Below the pieces are notes generated by a model. The model had not been told where the DNA came from and searched no databases. It saw only the letters and a program-made list of their open reading frames with translations. This document shows positions 8,235-16,815 of a stretch of DNA of 44,095 bases, in pieces. Made by a program: the position numbers and the translations under genes. The DNA is taken from NCBI RefSeq assembly GCF_000330705.1, contig NZ_ANAM01000004.1:1-44095 (forward strand), written 5' to 3'. The first letter of the stretch is position 1. The number at the start of each line of letters is the position of its first letter. The stretch comes from Salinicoccus carnicancri Crm. Its GTDB lineage: Bacteria; Bacillota; Bacilli; Staphylococcales; Salinicoccaceae.

Positions 8235-8810
8235 ATGCATGATTTTAATGGAAACAGCGATGATTACCTTGAATCCGTAACAATTGGAGAACGGGTGATG
8301 CATAACGGTTCAATCCATCTGGAAGAATATGACAACCGGTGGCCAGTCCTCTATGAAAGGGAGGAGCACAGGATAAGGAGAACGCTTAAAGACAGAGTGG
8401 TCATACTTGAACATGTGGGATCTACATCTGTACCCGGGCTGTGTGCGAAACCCATCATTGACATTGTCCTTGCAGTAGAGGACTCTGCTGATGAAGCCTC
8501 CTATGTACCGGCAATGGGGGCGGCGGGCTACACACTGCATATAAGGGAGCCTGACTGGTATGAGCATCGATTGTTCAAAGGGGTGGACACACCAGTCAAT
8601 CTGCATGTCTTCAGTGCTGACTGTGAGGAGGCAGACCGTATGATAGGGTTCCGCAACCACCTGAGAAGCAATGAAGCAGACCGTAATGAATACGCAGCTG
8701 AGAAAAGGAGACTGGCATGGCATAGATGGAAGCATGTGCAGAATTATGCGGATGCAAAGAGTGGGGTTATACAGAAAATCATGGGTGCGGATGAAGATGC
8801 GCAATACTGA
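8235..8810 (+). CDS. GrpB family protein (UPF0157 nucleotidyltransferase fold)
   Basis: About 191 residues. The GrpB signature is clear: 'EHVGSTSVPGLCAKPIIDI', with the GS motif and Asp typical of the nucleotidyltransferase-like fold, then 'EPDWYEHRLFKG', 'VNLHVFSADCEEADRMIGFR' and 'YAAEKRRLAWHRW'. Cytosolic. The biochemical role of the family is poorly defined. Of the ATGs at 8229 and 8235, GGAG at 8223-8226 gives sensible spacing only for the second. Appears monocistronic. Confidence 0.88.
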   Translation: MHDFNGNSDDYLESVTIGERVMHNGSIHLEEYDNRWPVLYEREEHRIRRTLKDRVVILEHVGSTSVPGLCAKPIIDIVLAVEDSADEASYVPAMGAAGYTLHIREPDWYEHRLFKGVDTPVNLHVFSADCEEADRMIGFRNHLRSNEADRNEYAAEKRRLAWHRWKHVQNYADAKSGVIQKIMGADEDAQY

Positions 8811-8877
8811 TGATATGTTATATTTGAAGTGTAAAAACACTCTGTGACATTCAATCTTAAACAAAGGGGAAAATGAT

Positions 8878-9306
8878 ATGGACAGGATAAACATCATTAC
8901 ACTTGGCACGAGGAATATTGCTGAATCTCTTGAATTCTACAGAAATATGGGATTCGAGGCGACTGTGGTCGGGGATGAAAAGGTGCCGGACATCGTGTTC
9001 TTCCGGGCCAGCGGCTCGAAGCTTGCGCTTTTCCCGCTGGAGAAGCTGGCTGCGGAAACCGGAATCGACCCTTCCCATGAAGTGGGATTCAAGGGAATCA
9101 CACTTGCCTATAACGCAAAATCGGAAGGGGAAGTGGACCAGGTGCTGCACGATGCGGAAAGCTTTGGCGGGAAGGTGACAAGCGTGGCCAAAACCACGGA
9201 GTGGGGCGGCTACGGCGGCTATTTCACTGATCTCGACGGCTATACATGGGAAGTGGCTTTCGGGCCGGACTGGGAGTTCGATGAGGACGACATGCTGATC
9301 ATCTGA
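8878..9306 (+). CDS. VOC superfamily protein
   Basis: A 142-residue glyoxalase-fold protein: first module 'NIITLGTRNIAESLEFYRNM', second module 'WGGYGGYFTDLDGYTWEVAF'. The Glu in 'YTWEVAF' is in the usual second-ligand position. It resembles lactoylglutathione-lyase-like proteins of unknown substrate. AAAGGGG precedes the ATG. Independent of the two-component operon that follows, from which a hairpin separates it. Confidence 0.87.
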   Translation: MDRINIITLGTRNIAESLEFYRNMGFEATVVGDEKVPDIVFFRASGSKLALFPLEKLAAETGIDPSHEVGFKGITLAYNAKSEGEVDQVLHDAESFGGKVTSVAKTTEWGGYGGYFTDLDGYTWEVAFGPDWEFDEDDMLII

Positions 9307-9308
9307 CA

Positions 9309-9346
9309 TTTATCCGGCACCGTCCTTGCCGGTGTTACAGGATAAA
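9309..9346. terminator. hairpin after the VOC gene
   Basis: Outer arms TTTATCC (9309-9315) and GGATAAA (9340-9346) enclose an inner CACCG/CGGTG stem. It begins right after the stop codon and probably ends the VOC transcript, although no T tract follows. Confidence 0.5.
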
Positions 9347-9388
9347 GAATTATGCTTTTATTGACATATGAATGAAGAAGGTGGAAAT

Positions 9389-10078
9389 GTGAACCGGAAG
9401 AGAAATATCCTGGTGGTCGAGGATGATGACGGCATCAGCAGGCTGCTGTGCGATATCATCCGTAAAAATGGCTGGGGAGCGCAGCCTGCCTATTCCGGTA
9501 CGGAAGCGGTACTGTACATCGACCGCGGGGAATGGGACCTGATCCTGCTGGATCTGATGCTCCCGGGGATGGCCGGAGAAGAGATTCTGGATAGAGTTGC
9601 CGGGTCATCGGCCACGCCCGTCATCGTCATCTCGGCGAAGGGCGCACGTGAAACAAGGATTTCAGCGCTTCTGGGCGGGGCGGATGATTTCATTGGCAAA
9701 CCGTTTGATGTCGACGAAGTTGCCGCCCGTATCGAGTCTGTGCTACGGCGCTATGAAAGGGCCGGGGAGCACGGTCCGAAAGTGCTGTCCCATAAGGATA
9801 TTGTGCTGGATCCTGATTCGAAGGCGGTGGAAGTGGCCGGCCGGCCGCTTGCGCTTACCGCCCGTGAATACACGATACTGGTGACATTGATGTCACGTCC
9901 GGACAAGGTGTTCTCAAAAGCGAACCTTTTTGAAAGTGTCTGGGGTGAGCCGTTCCACGGAGATGAAAATACCGTCAATGTCCACATGAGCAATCTGCGG
10001 GGCAAACTGGCGAAAGCAAATCCCGATGGCGTATATATCGATACGGTGTGGGGCATGGGGTACCGGATGAAATCTTAA
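9389..10078 (+). CDS. OmpR/PhoB-family response regulator
   Basis: About 229 residues. The receiver domain has the acidic pocket 'VVEDDDG', the phospho-acceptor Asp55 in 'LILLDLMLPGM' and the conserved Lys in 'FIGKPFD'. The C-terminal winged helix ends 'ENTVNVHMSNLRGKLAK...GMGYRM', typical of OmpR/PhoB effectors. An ATG at 9368 has no ribosome binding site; GTG at 9389 follows GAAGGTGG and gives normal family length. Its partner kinase lies downstream of an ABC transporter pair (11864). The direct repeats at 10085-10113 in front of the transporter promoter are its probable target, as in BceR/YbdJ-like antimicrobial-peptide modules. Confidence 0.9.
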   Translation: MNRKRNILVVEDDDGISRLLCDIIRKNGWGAQPAYSGTEAVLYIDRGEWDLILLDLMLPGMAGEEILDRVAGSSATPVIVISAKGARETRISALLGGADDFIGKPFDVDEVAARIESVLRRYERAGEHGPKVLSHKDIVLDPDSKAVEVAGRPLALTAREYTILVTLMSRPDKVFSKANLFESVWGEPFHGDENTVNVHMSNLRGKLAKANPDGVYIDTVWGMGYRMKS

Positions 10079-10084
10079 TGTTTT

Positions 10085-10129
10085 CTTAAGGGTCCGCTTA
10101 AGGGCTTCTTATGATCATCCTCCTATAAT
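10085..10129 (+). promoter_or_regulatory. direct repeats and -10 box of the ABC transporter operon
   Basis: CTTAAGGG occurs at 10085-10092 and 10097-10104, with a degenerate CTTATG at 10108. A perfect TATAAT lies at 10124-10129. No -35 consensus stands 17 bases upstream; the repeats overlap that spot. This fits activation by the OmpR-type regulator encoded just upstream. Confidence 0.65.
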
Positions 10130-10157
10130 ATAAACATCGATTGATTAGGAGGAAAAA

Positions 10158-11084
10158 ATGATGAATGACTACATCTTAAAAACGAATGGTCTCACCAAGA
10201 AATTTAAAAATCATCATGCTGTCGACAAAGTGGATCTCTCCATCAGAAAAGGTGACATTTACGGTTTCATCGGTCAGAACGGCGCGGGTAAATCCACGAT
10301 GCTCAGACTGGTGACGGGTCTTTCGTTCCCGACGGAGGGTTCGCTCGAGATTTTCGGGACGGATGCCCGTACCGGCTTGAATGATGCCCAGAAGAGGATG
10401 GGTGCCATCATTGAAAGTCCTGCATTGTTTTCTGAAATGACGTCACGGGAGAATCTGGAAGTGCACAGACGGCAGAAAGGGATTCCCGGACGGGAATGCA
10501 TCGATGAGACGCTTAGGCTGGTCGGCCTGAGTGGAACGGGAGAGAAGAAAGCCAAAAACTTCTCTCTCGGAATGAAGCAACGGCTCGGTCTCGCAATGGC
10601 TCTGCTGAGTGATCCGGAGTTCCTGATACTGGATGAACCCACCAACGGTCTCGATCCGATCGGCATTGTCGAGTTCCGCGACCTGATCAGGAAACTCAAT
10701 CGTGAAAAAGGACTGACGGTTCTCATATCAAGCCATATACTGGGCGAGTTGTACCAGCTTGCGACGACCTACGGCATCATCCATGAAGGAAAGCTGATAG
10801 AGGAACTTTCGCTTAAAGAGCTGGATGAAAAATGCCGGCGGCATCTGAAGATAGAAGTCGATGATGTGACCAAAGGTGCGACGGTTCTGGAGAGTGTCCT
10901 GGGGATTACCGACTTTGAAGTCATGCCGGATAAAACGATCAATCTCTATCAGCATCTGGATGATGTCCGGATGGTATCCAGGGCACTGACGGACAACGGC
11001 CTCATCATTGAACATTTTGCCCGGGCCGGGGACAGTCTGGAAAGCTATTTCTCAAAGCTTGTGGGAGGTGGCCGGCATGACTAA
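10158..11084 (+). CDS. ABC transporter ATP-binding protein (BcrA/NatA type)
   Basis: A 308-residue ATPase with Walker A 'GQNGAGKSTMLRL', signature 'NFSLGMKQRLGLAMALL', Walker B 'FLILDEPTNGLDP' and the switch His in 'LISSHILGEL'. The extended C-terminal part (about 215-308) is typical of BcrA-like exporters of peptide antibiotics. AGGAGG stands 5 bases before the ATG. It overlaps the permease gene by 8 bases. Together with the flanking regulator and kinase it forms a sensing-and-export module for an unidentified cell-envelope-active compound; this role is inferred from family and context. Confidence 0.92.
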   Translation: MMNDYILKTNGLTKKFKNHHAVDKVDLSIRKGDIYGFIGQNGAGKSTMLRLVTGLSFPTEGSLEIFGTDARTGLNDAQKRMGAIIESPALFSEMTSRENLEVHRRQKGIPGRECIDETLRLVGLSGTGEKKAKNFSLGMKQRLGLAMALLSDPEFLILDEPTNGLDPIGIVEFRDLIRKLNREKGLTVLISSHILGELYQLATTYGIIHEGKLIEELSLKELDEKCRRHLKIEVDDVTKGATVLESVLGITDFEVMPDKTINLYQHLDDVRMVSRALTDNGLIIEHFARAGDSLESYFSKLVGGGRHD

Positions 11085-11844
11085 TCTTCTGAAGGCGGAA
11101 ATGTTCAAACTCGGGAAAAACAGGGCATTCTGGATGATCCTTGCGATTTCAGCGGGACTCAGCACCTTGATGCATTATCTGATCATGGTCGGCTGGTGGA
11201 TGATGGACGGCACGCCTTTCGATGCGGTGGGCCTTGGCGGGATGAACGCCCTGTCCATGTTCCTGGTCCCGGCATTCTTCAACCTGATGATCGGTACACT
11301 TGCGGCGTTCTTCATCTCGACTGAATTTGGTGCCGGCGGCGTCATCAGGAACCAGATCCTGAGCGGCAGGCACAGAAGCCAGATCTATGTCTCCAAGTAC
11401 ATCGTCTACACTCTGGGGTCTGTGCTCATCGGTGTGCTGATTCCATTATCAACGGGACTCATCATGCTTGCCGTTACGGGAAAACTTGAGATACTGGACG
11501 GTGGGAACATCATGTATTTCATCCGGATGCACCTGTTGTTCATCCTGCAGTATGCGGGATATACAGCGCTGATCACGCTGCTTGCGGTCTTCACCGAAGA
11601 CAGCGGGAAGACGATCATCTTCTCCGTACTGTTCACGCTCCTGATGTTCGTGATTGAAAAGATGCCGGTGTTCAATATCGTAGAAATCATATACGATTAT
11701 TCCATTTTCCAGCAGTTCAATCTGGTGGTGGCGCCACGGATGTCTGCCGTCATGATGGCAGAAGCGGTCATCGTTGGTGTGGTGACGATTGTTGTTGTTG
11801 TTGTGGCCGGGTGCGTGACTTTTGGCAGGAAGGAAATCAAATAA
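11077..11844 (+). CDS. ABC-2 family permease subunit
   Basis: A 255-residue membrane protein with about six hydrophobic segments, including 'FWMILAISAGLSTLMHYLI', 'LFILQYAGYTALITLLAVF' and 'AVIVGVVTIVVVVVAGCVTF'. It has the ABC-2/BcrB-like motif 'FISTEFGAGGVIRNQILSG', where the permease contacts the ATPase. The longer frame from 11008 lies inside the ATPase gene; the ATG at 11077 after GGGAGG is the natural start. It partners the preceding ATPase and is followed 19 bases later by the kinase gene. Confidence 0.9.
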   Translation: MTNLLKAEMFKLGKNRAFWMILAISAGLSTLMHYLIMVGWWMMDGTPFDAVGLGGMNALSMFLVPAFFNLMIGTLAAFFISTEFGAGGVIRNQILSGRHRSQIYVSKYIVYTLGSVLIGVLIPLSTGLIMLAVTGKLEILDGGNIMYFIRMHLLFILQYAGYTALITLLAVFTEDSGKTIIFSVLFTLLMFVIEKMPVFNIVEIIYDYSIFQQFNLVVAPRMSAVMMAEAVIVGVVTIVVVVVAGCVTFGRKEIK

Positions 11845-11863
11845 TGAAAGGCGGGTGTGAAGG

Positions 11864-12766
11864 GTGCTCTACATATCAATTATCGTAGGAGTTGTGGCGG
11901 TGTACCTTTTCATCCGCCTTCTTACATATAAAAGGGAATTGTCGAAGATCAGCGGACAGCTCGGGCGTTATAATGATTTCGATACAGGAAAGAAGGTTGA
12001 TGTCAGTCTGGCGGATCAGGGTATAGAACAGCTGGGAGCGGAAGTAAACCGCCTGATCGACCTTTATGTGCAGACCGATCGGGAGAGGATCCGATCGGAA
12101 CGGGAGCTGAAGCAGGCGGTGGCGAACATTTCCCACGATCTCCGTACCCCGCTCACTTCGATCAAGGGCTATATCCAGATGGCGGCTACAGATGATCTCA
12201 GTGAAGCGGAGCGGCAGGAGTATATGGATATTGCCGCCGCACGGGCGAAGCGCCTTGAGCAGCTTGTCGATGATTTCTTCGAGTTGAGCAGAATCGAATC
12301 CACCGATTATGGACTGAGTCCCGAGACGATAAACCTGAAACGCCATTTCGGGGAAGTGATGCTCGGGTTCTACCACAGTTTTGAAGCGCGGAACCTGGAG
12401 CCGGAGGTCACCATGCCGGAACATGGGGTTTTTATGCACACCGATCCCTCTGCACTCACACGCATCCTGGAGAACCTGCTGTCGAACGCCATCCGGTACA
12501 GTGACGGGAAGGTCCAAGCCGGCATTACGGAAAGTGATGACAGTATAGTCGTTTTTGTAGCGAACAGTGCATCACATATCAACGGGAGTATAGATCTCGA
12601 CATGCTGTTCGAGCGTTTCTATGTTGCTGACAGATCCCGTACAGGTAAAAGTACAGGACTCGGACTGTCCATCGTCCGGAGCCTGACGGAAAAGACAGGC
12701 GGCACCATCCGGGCGGAATATGAACGGGGGATGTTTACAGTGAGATGCGCGTGGCCGAAAGCCTGA
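11864..12766 (+). CDS. membrane sensor histidine kinase
   Basis: A 300-residue kinase with one N-terminal transmembrane segment ('IIVGVVAVYLFIRLL') and almost no extracellular part. The H box has His91 in 'VANISHDLRTPLTSIKGY', the N box is 'RILENLLSNAIRYSDG', and the G boxes include 'GKSTGLGLSIV'. Such reduced kinases usually sense through their ABC transporter, or within the membrane, and not by themselves. The start is GTG; AAAGGCGGG lies 8 bases upstream. It is last in the operon after the transporter and should phosphorylate the regulator at 9389. Confidence 0.9.
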   Translation: MLYISIIVGVVAVYLFIRLLTYKRELSKISGQLGRYNDFDTGKKVDVSLADQGIEQLGAEVNRLIDLYVQTDRERIRSERELKQAVANISHDLRTPLTSIKGYIQMAATDDLSEAERQEYMDIAAARAKRLEQLVDDFFELSRIESTDYGLSPETINLKRHFGEVMLGFYHSFEARNLEPEVTMPEHGVFMHTDPSALTRILENLLSNAIRYSDGKVQAGITESDDSIVVFVANSASHINGSIDLDMLFERFYVADRSRTGKSTGLGLSIVRSLTEKTGGTIRAEYERGMFTVRCAWPKA

Positions 12767-12778
12767 GTGGAAAGCCTT

Positions 12779-12952
12779 CTACCTGCCATCTGCTTCATTG
12801 GAATTCCCGCCATGACGAGGAAGCCATAATAGTATGATCAGCACCAGATGGATGATGGTTGTTGCGATGATTACTGGGTATAATGACGATCCGGCCATCC
12901 AGGAGGAAAAGCTCCCGAATGTTGCAATGAACAGCCGGGAGTGTCGAGGCAT
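12779..12952 (-). CDS. small membrane protein, unknown function
   Basis: A 57-residue frame with an AAGGAG ribosome binding site 8 bases before its ATG, one clear transmembrane helix ('PVIIATTIIHLVLIILLWL') and a polar tail. Longer upstream starts lack a binding site. It is convergent with the histidine kinase gene and only 12 bases from its stop. I do not recognise the family. The good start and membrane helix make it more likely real than not. Confidence 0.55.
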   Translation of the reverse strand: MPRHSRLFIATFGSFSSWMAGSSLYPVIIATTIIHLVLIILLWLPRHGGNSNEADGR

Positions 12953-13072
12953 GATTTTTCTCTCCTTATAACGGCAGGGTTCTATTTTATCACTCATTTC
13001 CCATTGCAATCCTGTACCAAACAATGAATAATGGATATGATTAAATTATAGGGCATGATGGAGGTGTGATGT

Positions 13073-13741
13073 ATGAGCAAGAAAGATACCCGGAAAGCGG
13101 TGGATGCATATTTTGATGAAAAGCTGCATATTTCCGATGAAACAACACAGGCCATACTGAATAAGAATGAGGAAGAGGGCCTGCAGTCGATTGAAATCGC
13201 GTCTGCCCACGGGAAGATGCTTTATCTGATGGCGAAGATGAGCGGTGCCAAAACGATATTGGAAATCGGTACACACGGGGGCTTCAGTACTGTGTGGCTT
13301 GCGCGTGCACTGCCGGAGGGCGGACGGCTGGCCACCTTTGAGGCAAAACAGAAACATGCACGGGTGGCCGAGGAGAACATCGCAGCAGCGGGATTCGCCG
13401 ACAGAGTGGAGATTTTCGAGGGGGATGCCGCGAAGATACTGCACGTGTTGAAAAAGAGAGGTTTCGAGGCATTCGATTTCATCTTCATCGATGCCAATAA
13501 AGACAATTATCCCGAATACCTCGAATGGGCGCTTGAACTTTCAAGGTCCGGGACAGTCATCGTTGCGGATAATGTCGTCAGGAAAGGCAGGATCATCGAA
13601 GAGGACACTGAGAAGAAGGATATTCCGCATCTGAGGAAGTTCATCGACCTGTTGTCAGGGGATGACCGGGTCGAGGCCACTGCCATACAGACAGTAGGGG
13701 ACAAAGGCTATGACGGATTCCTGACGGCGATGGTGAAATAG
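13073..13741 (+). CDS. SAM-dependent O-methyltransferase (family 3, YrrM-like)
   Basis: A 222-residue class I methyltransferase. SAM-binding motif I is 'TILEIGTHGGFSTVWLARAL'. The metal/catechol-type O-methyltransferase pattern includes 'DFIFIDANKDNYPEYLEWAL' and 'GTVIVADNVVRKGRI', where the Asp and Asn are the usual divalent-metal ligands. It closely resembles the bacterial caffeoyl-CoA/catechol O-methyltransferase-like group. GGAGG precedes the ATG and a terminator follows. Physiological substrate unknown. Confidence 0.9.
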   Translation: MSKKDTRKAVDAYFDEKLHISDETTQAILNKNEEEGLQSIEIASAHGKMLYLMAKMSGAKTILEIGTHGGFSTVWLARALPEGGRLATFEAKQKHARVAEENIAAAGFADRVEIFEGDAAKILHVLKKRGFEAFDFIFIDANKDNYPEYLEWALELSRSGTVIVADNVVRKGRIIEEDTEKKDIPHLRKFIDLLSGDDRVEATAIQTVGDKGYDGFLTAMVK

Positions 13742-13756
13742 AACAGGCATTTTATA

Positions 13757-13780
13757 GGGCGGTCAATCACCGCTCTTTTC
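13757..13780 (+). terminator. rho-independent terminator of the methyltransferase gene
   Basis: GGGCGGT (13757-13763), loop CAATC, ACCGCTC (13769-13775), then TTTTCTT. It lies 16 bases past the methyltransferase stop codon. Confidence 0.8.
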
Positions 13781-13874
13781 TTATGAGGAAAGGGAGCCTG
13801 GTTTTCTGAAGTCACTTTGCGGGTAGATGACCATTGGCTGAGAGAATATTAAAAATCATAAGGAGATGCTTTTA

Positions 13875-15203
13875 TTGGCACATTTTGATGCACTGGTAAT
13901 CGGTTTTGGCAAAGCGGGAAAAACGCTTGCCGGCGACATTGCCGGCCGGGGAAAGAAAGTGGCGATGATTGAAAAGGATCCGACGATGTATGGCGGGACA
14001 TGCATCAACATCGCCTGTATACCGACAAAGCTGCTGAGCCATGATGCGCTCGCCGGCAGAGAGTATGCCGGTGCCGTCAGCCGTAAAGATGAGACGGTGG
14101 CAAAACTGCGGGACAAGAACTATCATAATCTCGCGGATTCTGAAGGCGTCACCCTATATGATGCACATGCTGAATTCCAAAATGACAGGGAAGTCGGGAT
14201 TACGATGCATGACGGCAGCACAGAAACACTGACTGCAGATCAGATCTTCATCAATACGGGGGCTGAGAATGCGATGCCTCCGGTTGAGGGGGATGTCGAT
14301 TCGGATAAAGTGCATAACAGTACTACGATGATTGATGAGAGAGAACTTCCTGAAAGGCTGGTCATCGTCGGCGGCGGATACATCGGGCTTGAGTTTGCGA
14401 CGATGTACAATGCATTCGGGTCTGACGTTTCAGTCATTGTTCCCGATGACAGGATACTCGGCCGCGAAGATGCGGATATCGCCGGGGAAATCCAGAAGAC
14501 AATGACAGACAGCGGCATCAGCTTCCTGTTCGGTGAATATGCCGAGCGGCTGGATGATGTGAGTGAGAGTGATATTAAAGTCACACTTTCGAGCGGAGAA
14601 ACAGTTACTGCGGATGCAGTGCTCATGGCGACCGGACGTAAACCGCTGGTCTCAGGCCTCGGCCTTGAAAATACTTCAGTGAAACTTACCGATGACGGGG
14701 TAATCAAAGTCGATGATCATCTTCAGACGGATGCCGCCGGCATCTGGGCCCTGGGCGATGTGAAGGGTGGTTACCAGTTCACTTATACCTCCCTCGATGA
14801 CTACCGCATAGTCAGAAGCAAGATGTTCGGGGACGGCTCCTACACTTATGGCTCGCGGACGAACATGCTCTATACGATGTTCATCGATCCGCCATATTCC
14901 AGAGTCGGTCTGACAGCAAAAGAAGCAAGGGACGAAGGATATGACGTGGCGGAAGGCAGCGTGCCGATGGCCGGGCATCCAAGGTCCCACGTTAACGGCG
15001 AACTGAGGGGATTATTCAAAGCGGTGGTGGATAAAGGTTCCGGAAAAATCCTGGGTGCGCATCTGTTCGGTGTGAACTCGGAAGAATTGGTCAACATGGT
15101 GAAAATGGCGATGGATCACGATATCCCGTACACTGCACTCCGCGACCAGATGTATAATCATCCGGTGATGAGCGAAGTGTTCAACACACTGTTCGATGTA
15201 TAA
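13875..15203 (+). CDS. RclA/Har-type flavoprotein disulfide reductase
   Basis: About 442 residues, a pyridine nucleotide-disulfide oxidoreductase. The FAD-binding Rossmann motif is 'ALVIGFGKAGKTLAGDIAG'; the redox pair is Cys43/Cys48 in 'GGTCINIACIPTK'; the NAD(P)H-binding motif is 'LVIVGGGYIGLEFATMYNAF'; a second FAD motif is 'GIWALGDVKGGYQFTY'; the dimerisation domain ends 'MYNHPVMSEVFNTLF'. The Ile-Asn-Ile-Ala spacing and overall form match RclA and the Gram-positive hypothiocyanous acid reductases rather than true mercuric reductase: there is no N-terminal HMA domain and no C-terminal Cys pair. The ATG at 13866 abuts AGGAG, so TTG at 13875 is preferred. Confidence 0.87.
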   Translation: MAHFDALVIGFGKAGKTLAGDIAGRGKKVAMIEKDPTMYGGTCINIACIPTKLLSHDALAGREYAGAVSRKDETVAKLRDKNYHNLADSEGVTLYDAHAEFQNDREVGITMHDGSTETLTADQIFINTGAENAMPPVEGDVDSDKVHNSTTMIDERELPERLVIVGGGYIGLEFATMYNAFGSDVSVIVPDDRILGREDADIAGEIQKTMTDSGISFLFGEYAERLDDVSESDIKVTLSSGETVTADAVLMATGRKPLVSGLGLENTSVKLTDDGVIKVDDHLQTDAAGIWALGDVKGGYQFTYTSLDDYRIVRSKMFGDGSYTYGSRTNMLYTMFIDPPYSRVGLTAKEARDEGYDVAEGSVPMAGHPRSHVNGELRGLFKAVVDKGSGKILGAHLFGVNSEELVNMVKMAMDHDIPYTALRDQMYNHPVMSEVFNTLFDV

Positions 15204-15218
15204 AAATTAAAAATGCCT

Positions 15219-15254
15219 CCCTTCGGGTATAATGAACCCGAAGGGATTTTTCTT
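15219..15254 (+). terminator. rho-independent terminator of the reductase gene
   Basis: CCCTTCGGGT (15219-15228) pairs perfectly with ACCCGAAGGG (15236-15245), followed by ATTTTTCTTT. It separates the reductase from the DUF998 gene. Confidence 0.88.
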
Positions 15255-15266
15255 TGGAGGGAGACC

Positions 15267-15965
15267 ATGGTCCATTATTTTTTACTGGCATGTGTGCTGC
15301 TTTTACTGGCGGCATTTTTCATAGCGAAACGCGGCAGCAGAGTTTCTGACACAGCGGGATTCATGAGCTGGATCCTGCTGACCTTCTATTTTCCCGTGGA
15401 GTGGATTGTCACATCCCGCATGATATCAGCATACAGTTTTATGAATCAGCCGATGAGCGATCTTGGGGTCGAAAGATGCATGTCGCATGCATACAGCCTG
15501 GCACCGTATCACATATGTTCACCACTCAGTGGTCTGATGAACATCACACTCATCGTCTCCGGTATACTCATCGCCCTCGGGGCAGTGCTGCTCCACCGGT
15601 TTTTTGGTGAAGGAATTGGAATGCGGATTGCAACCGGGATGTGGGTCGTGTATGGACTCGGCTACAGCATTTCCGGCATTTTCCCCGCAGACATCAATTT
15701 CTCTGTACATACGATCTTTTCACTGCCGAGCATGGTCCTGCAAATACCGGCAATGATCATCATCGCAAAAACCATGAGGGATAGAATGCCGGGATTTTCA
15801 GTATGGACATATATTTGCATGGGATTGTCGGCACTCAGCCTTGTGGTGATAGTGATCGGATTCGCGCCTGGTCTGATGCAGCGGCTGCTGTACGGATTCG
15901 TCTGGCTATGGATGATCGTGGGTGCGATCATATTATGGAGGACGGATCCTGCGCGGCGTACGTAA
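15267..15965 (+). CDS. DUF998 family membrane protein
   Basis: A 232-residue integral membrane protein with about six transmembrane helices. It shows the DUF998 pattern: 'NQPMSDLGVERC' after the second helix, 'SPLSGLMNITLIVSGILIAL', 'YGLGYSISGIFPADIN' and a final helix 'LYGFVWLWMIVGAIILW'. No catalytic motif is evident and the function is unknown. The ATG follows GGAGGGAG; the longer frame upstream runs through the preceding terminator and is not a plausible start. Confidence 0.8.
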   Translation: MVHYFLLACVLLLLAAFFIAKRGSRVSDTAGFMSWILLTFYFPVEWIVTSRMISAYSFMNQPMSDLGVERCMSHAYSLAPYHICSPLSGLMNITLIVSGILIALGAVLLHRFFGEGIGMRIATGMWVVYGLGYSISGIFPADINFSVHTIFSLPSMVLQIPAMIIIAKTMRDRMPGFSVWTYICMGLSALSLVVIVIGFAPGLMQRLLYGFVWLWMIVGAIILWRTDPARRT

Positions 15966-16045
15966 GATCCGATTCATTTTGATCGATGTGTATGCTGGAG
16001 AGTCAACAGCCACTGGAAGCAGGAGCGAATGACCGTTGGAGCTGA

Positions 16046-16732
16046 TCAATCCCCCAAAATATTTTTGAGCTCCTCAATCTTTTCTCGGGAAACCCTGCTT
16101 GCGAAACTGCCGTCTACCCTGACTCCGGTTCCGAAGTGTATGGCTTCTGGAGCTGCTGTATCAACGATTTCCAAAGCGTTTTCCAGTTTGATGCCGCCGC
16201 CGGGCATGACTGTGATCCCCAATTCTTTTCCACGGGTGGCGAGTTTCTGCAGCTGTTCGACATTATCCGCGCTGGAACCGGGTCCGCCGGATGTCAGGAC
16301 GGTCGTGATCTGGGGGGATTTGCTCAAAACTTCCAATGCCGTCATCTGGTCCCCGATTTCATCAAATGCCTTATGGAAGGTGATTTCCATTTCTCCTGCT
16401 GCATCAGTCAATCTCATCATCGATGCAGTATCGATTGCATGATCATCGGTGATGACACCGGTCACGATGCCGTTCGCCCCCTGTTCTTTGACGAAATTGA
16501 TATCCTCGACCATCTGTCCGACTTCCTCATCCGTATAACTGAACGTGTCGTCGTGTGGCCGTATCATGACATTAACCGGTATTTCAGATTCCCTTACAGC
16601 TTCACGGATCAGTTCATATTCAGGTGTCAGCCCGTCTTTGTCCATCTCCCCGCACAGCTCGATGCGGTCGGCCACCGTCTGATTCAGGTCACGCACGTCT
16701 TTCAAATCTGCCGCGATGATTTCCAAAAGCAT
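16046..16732 (-). CDS. cutC: CutC family protein
   Basis: A 228-residue TIM-barrel protein of the CutC family. Signatures: 'LLEIIAADLKD', 'ADRIELCGEMDKDGLTPEY', 'IPVNVMIRPHDDTFSYTDEE', 'EITFHKAFDEIGDQ', 'VLTSGGPGSSADN' and 'ITVMPGGGI'. CutC was named for copper tolerance in E. coli, but a direct role in copper binding is disputed. GAGG lies 8 bases before the ATG. It is divergent from the barrel protein at 16816. Confidence 0.92.
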   Translation of the reverse strand: MLLEIIAADLKDVRDLNQTVADRIELCGEMDKDGLTPEYELIREAVRESEIPVNVMIRPHDDTFSYTDEEVGQMVEDINFVKEQGANGIVTGVITDDHAIDTASMMRLTDAAGEMEITFHKAFDEIGDQMTALEVLSKSPQITTVLTSGGPGSSADNVEQLQKLATRGKELGITVMPGGGIKLENALEIVDTAAPEAIHFGTGVRVDGSFASRVSREKIEELKNILGD

Positions 16733-16815
16733 TTTATCATCCTCTATTCTATAATGAGTGTATTGGTTATATTATAGCCCACAGGGTTTTATTGACAAAT
16801 AAAAGGAGTGGTTCC

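Noticed and set aside
13875-15203. mercuric reductase
   Set aside because: The protein has the common FAD/disulfide fold but lacks the N-terminal metal-binding domain and the C-terminal vicinal cysteines, and there are no other mer genes nearby. RclA/Har type fits better.
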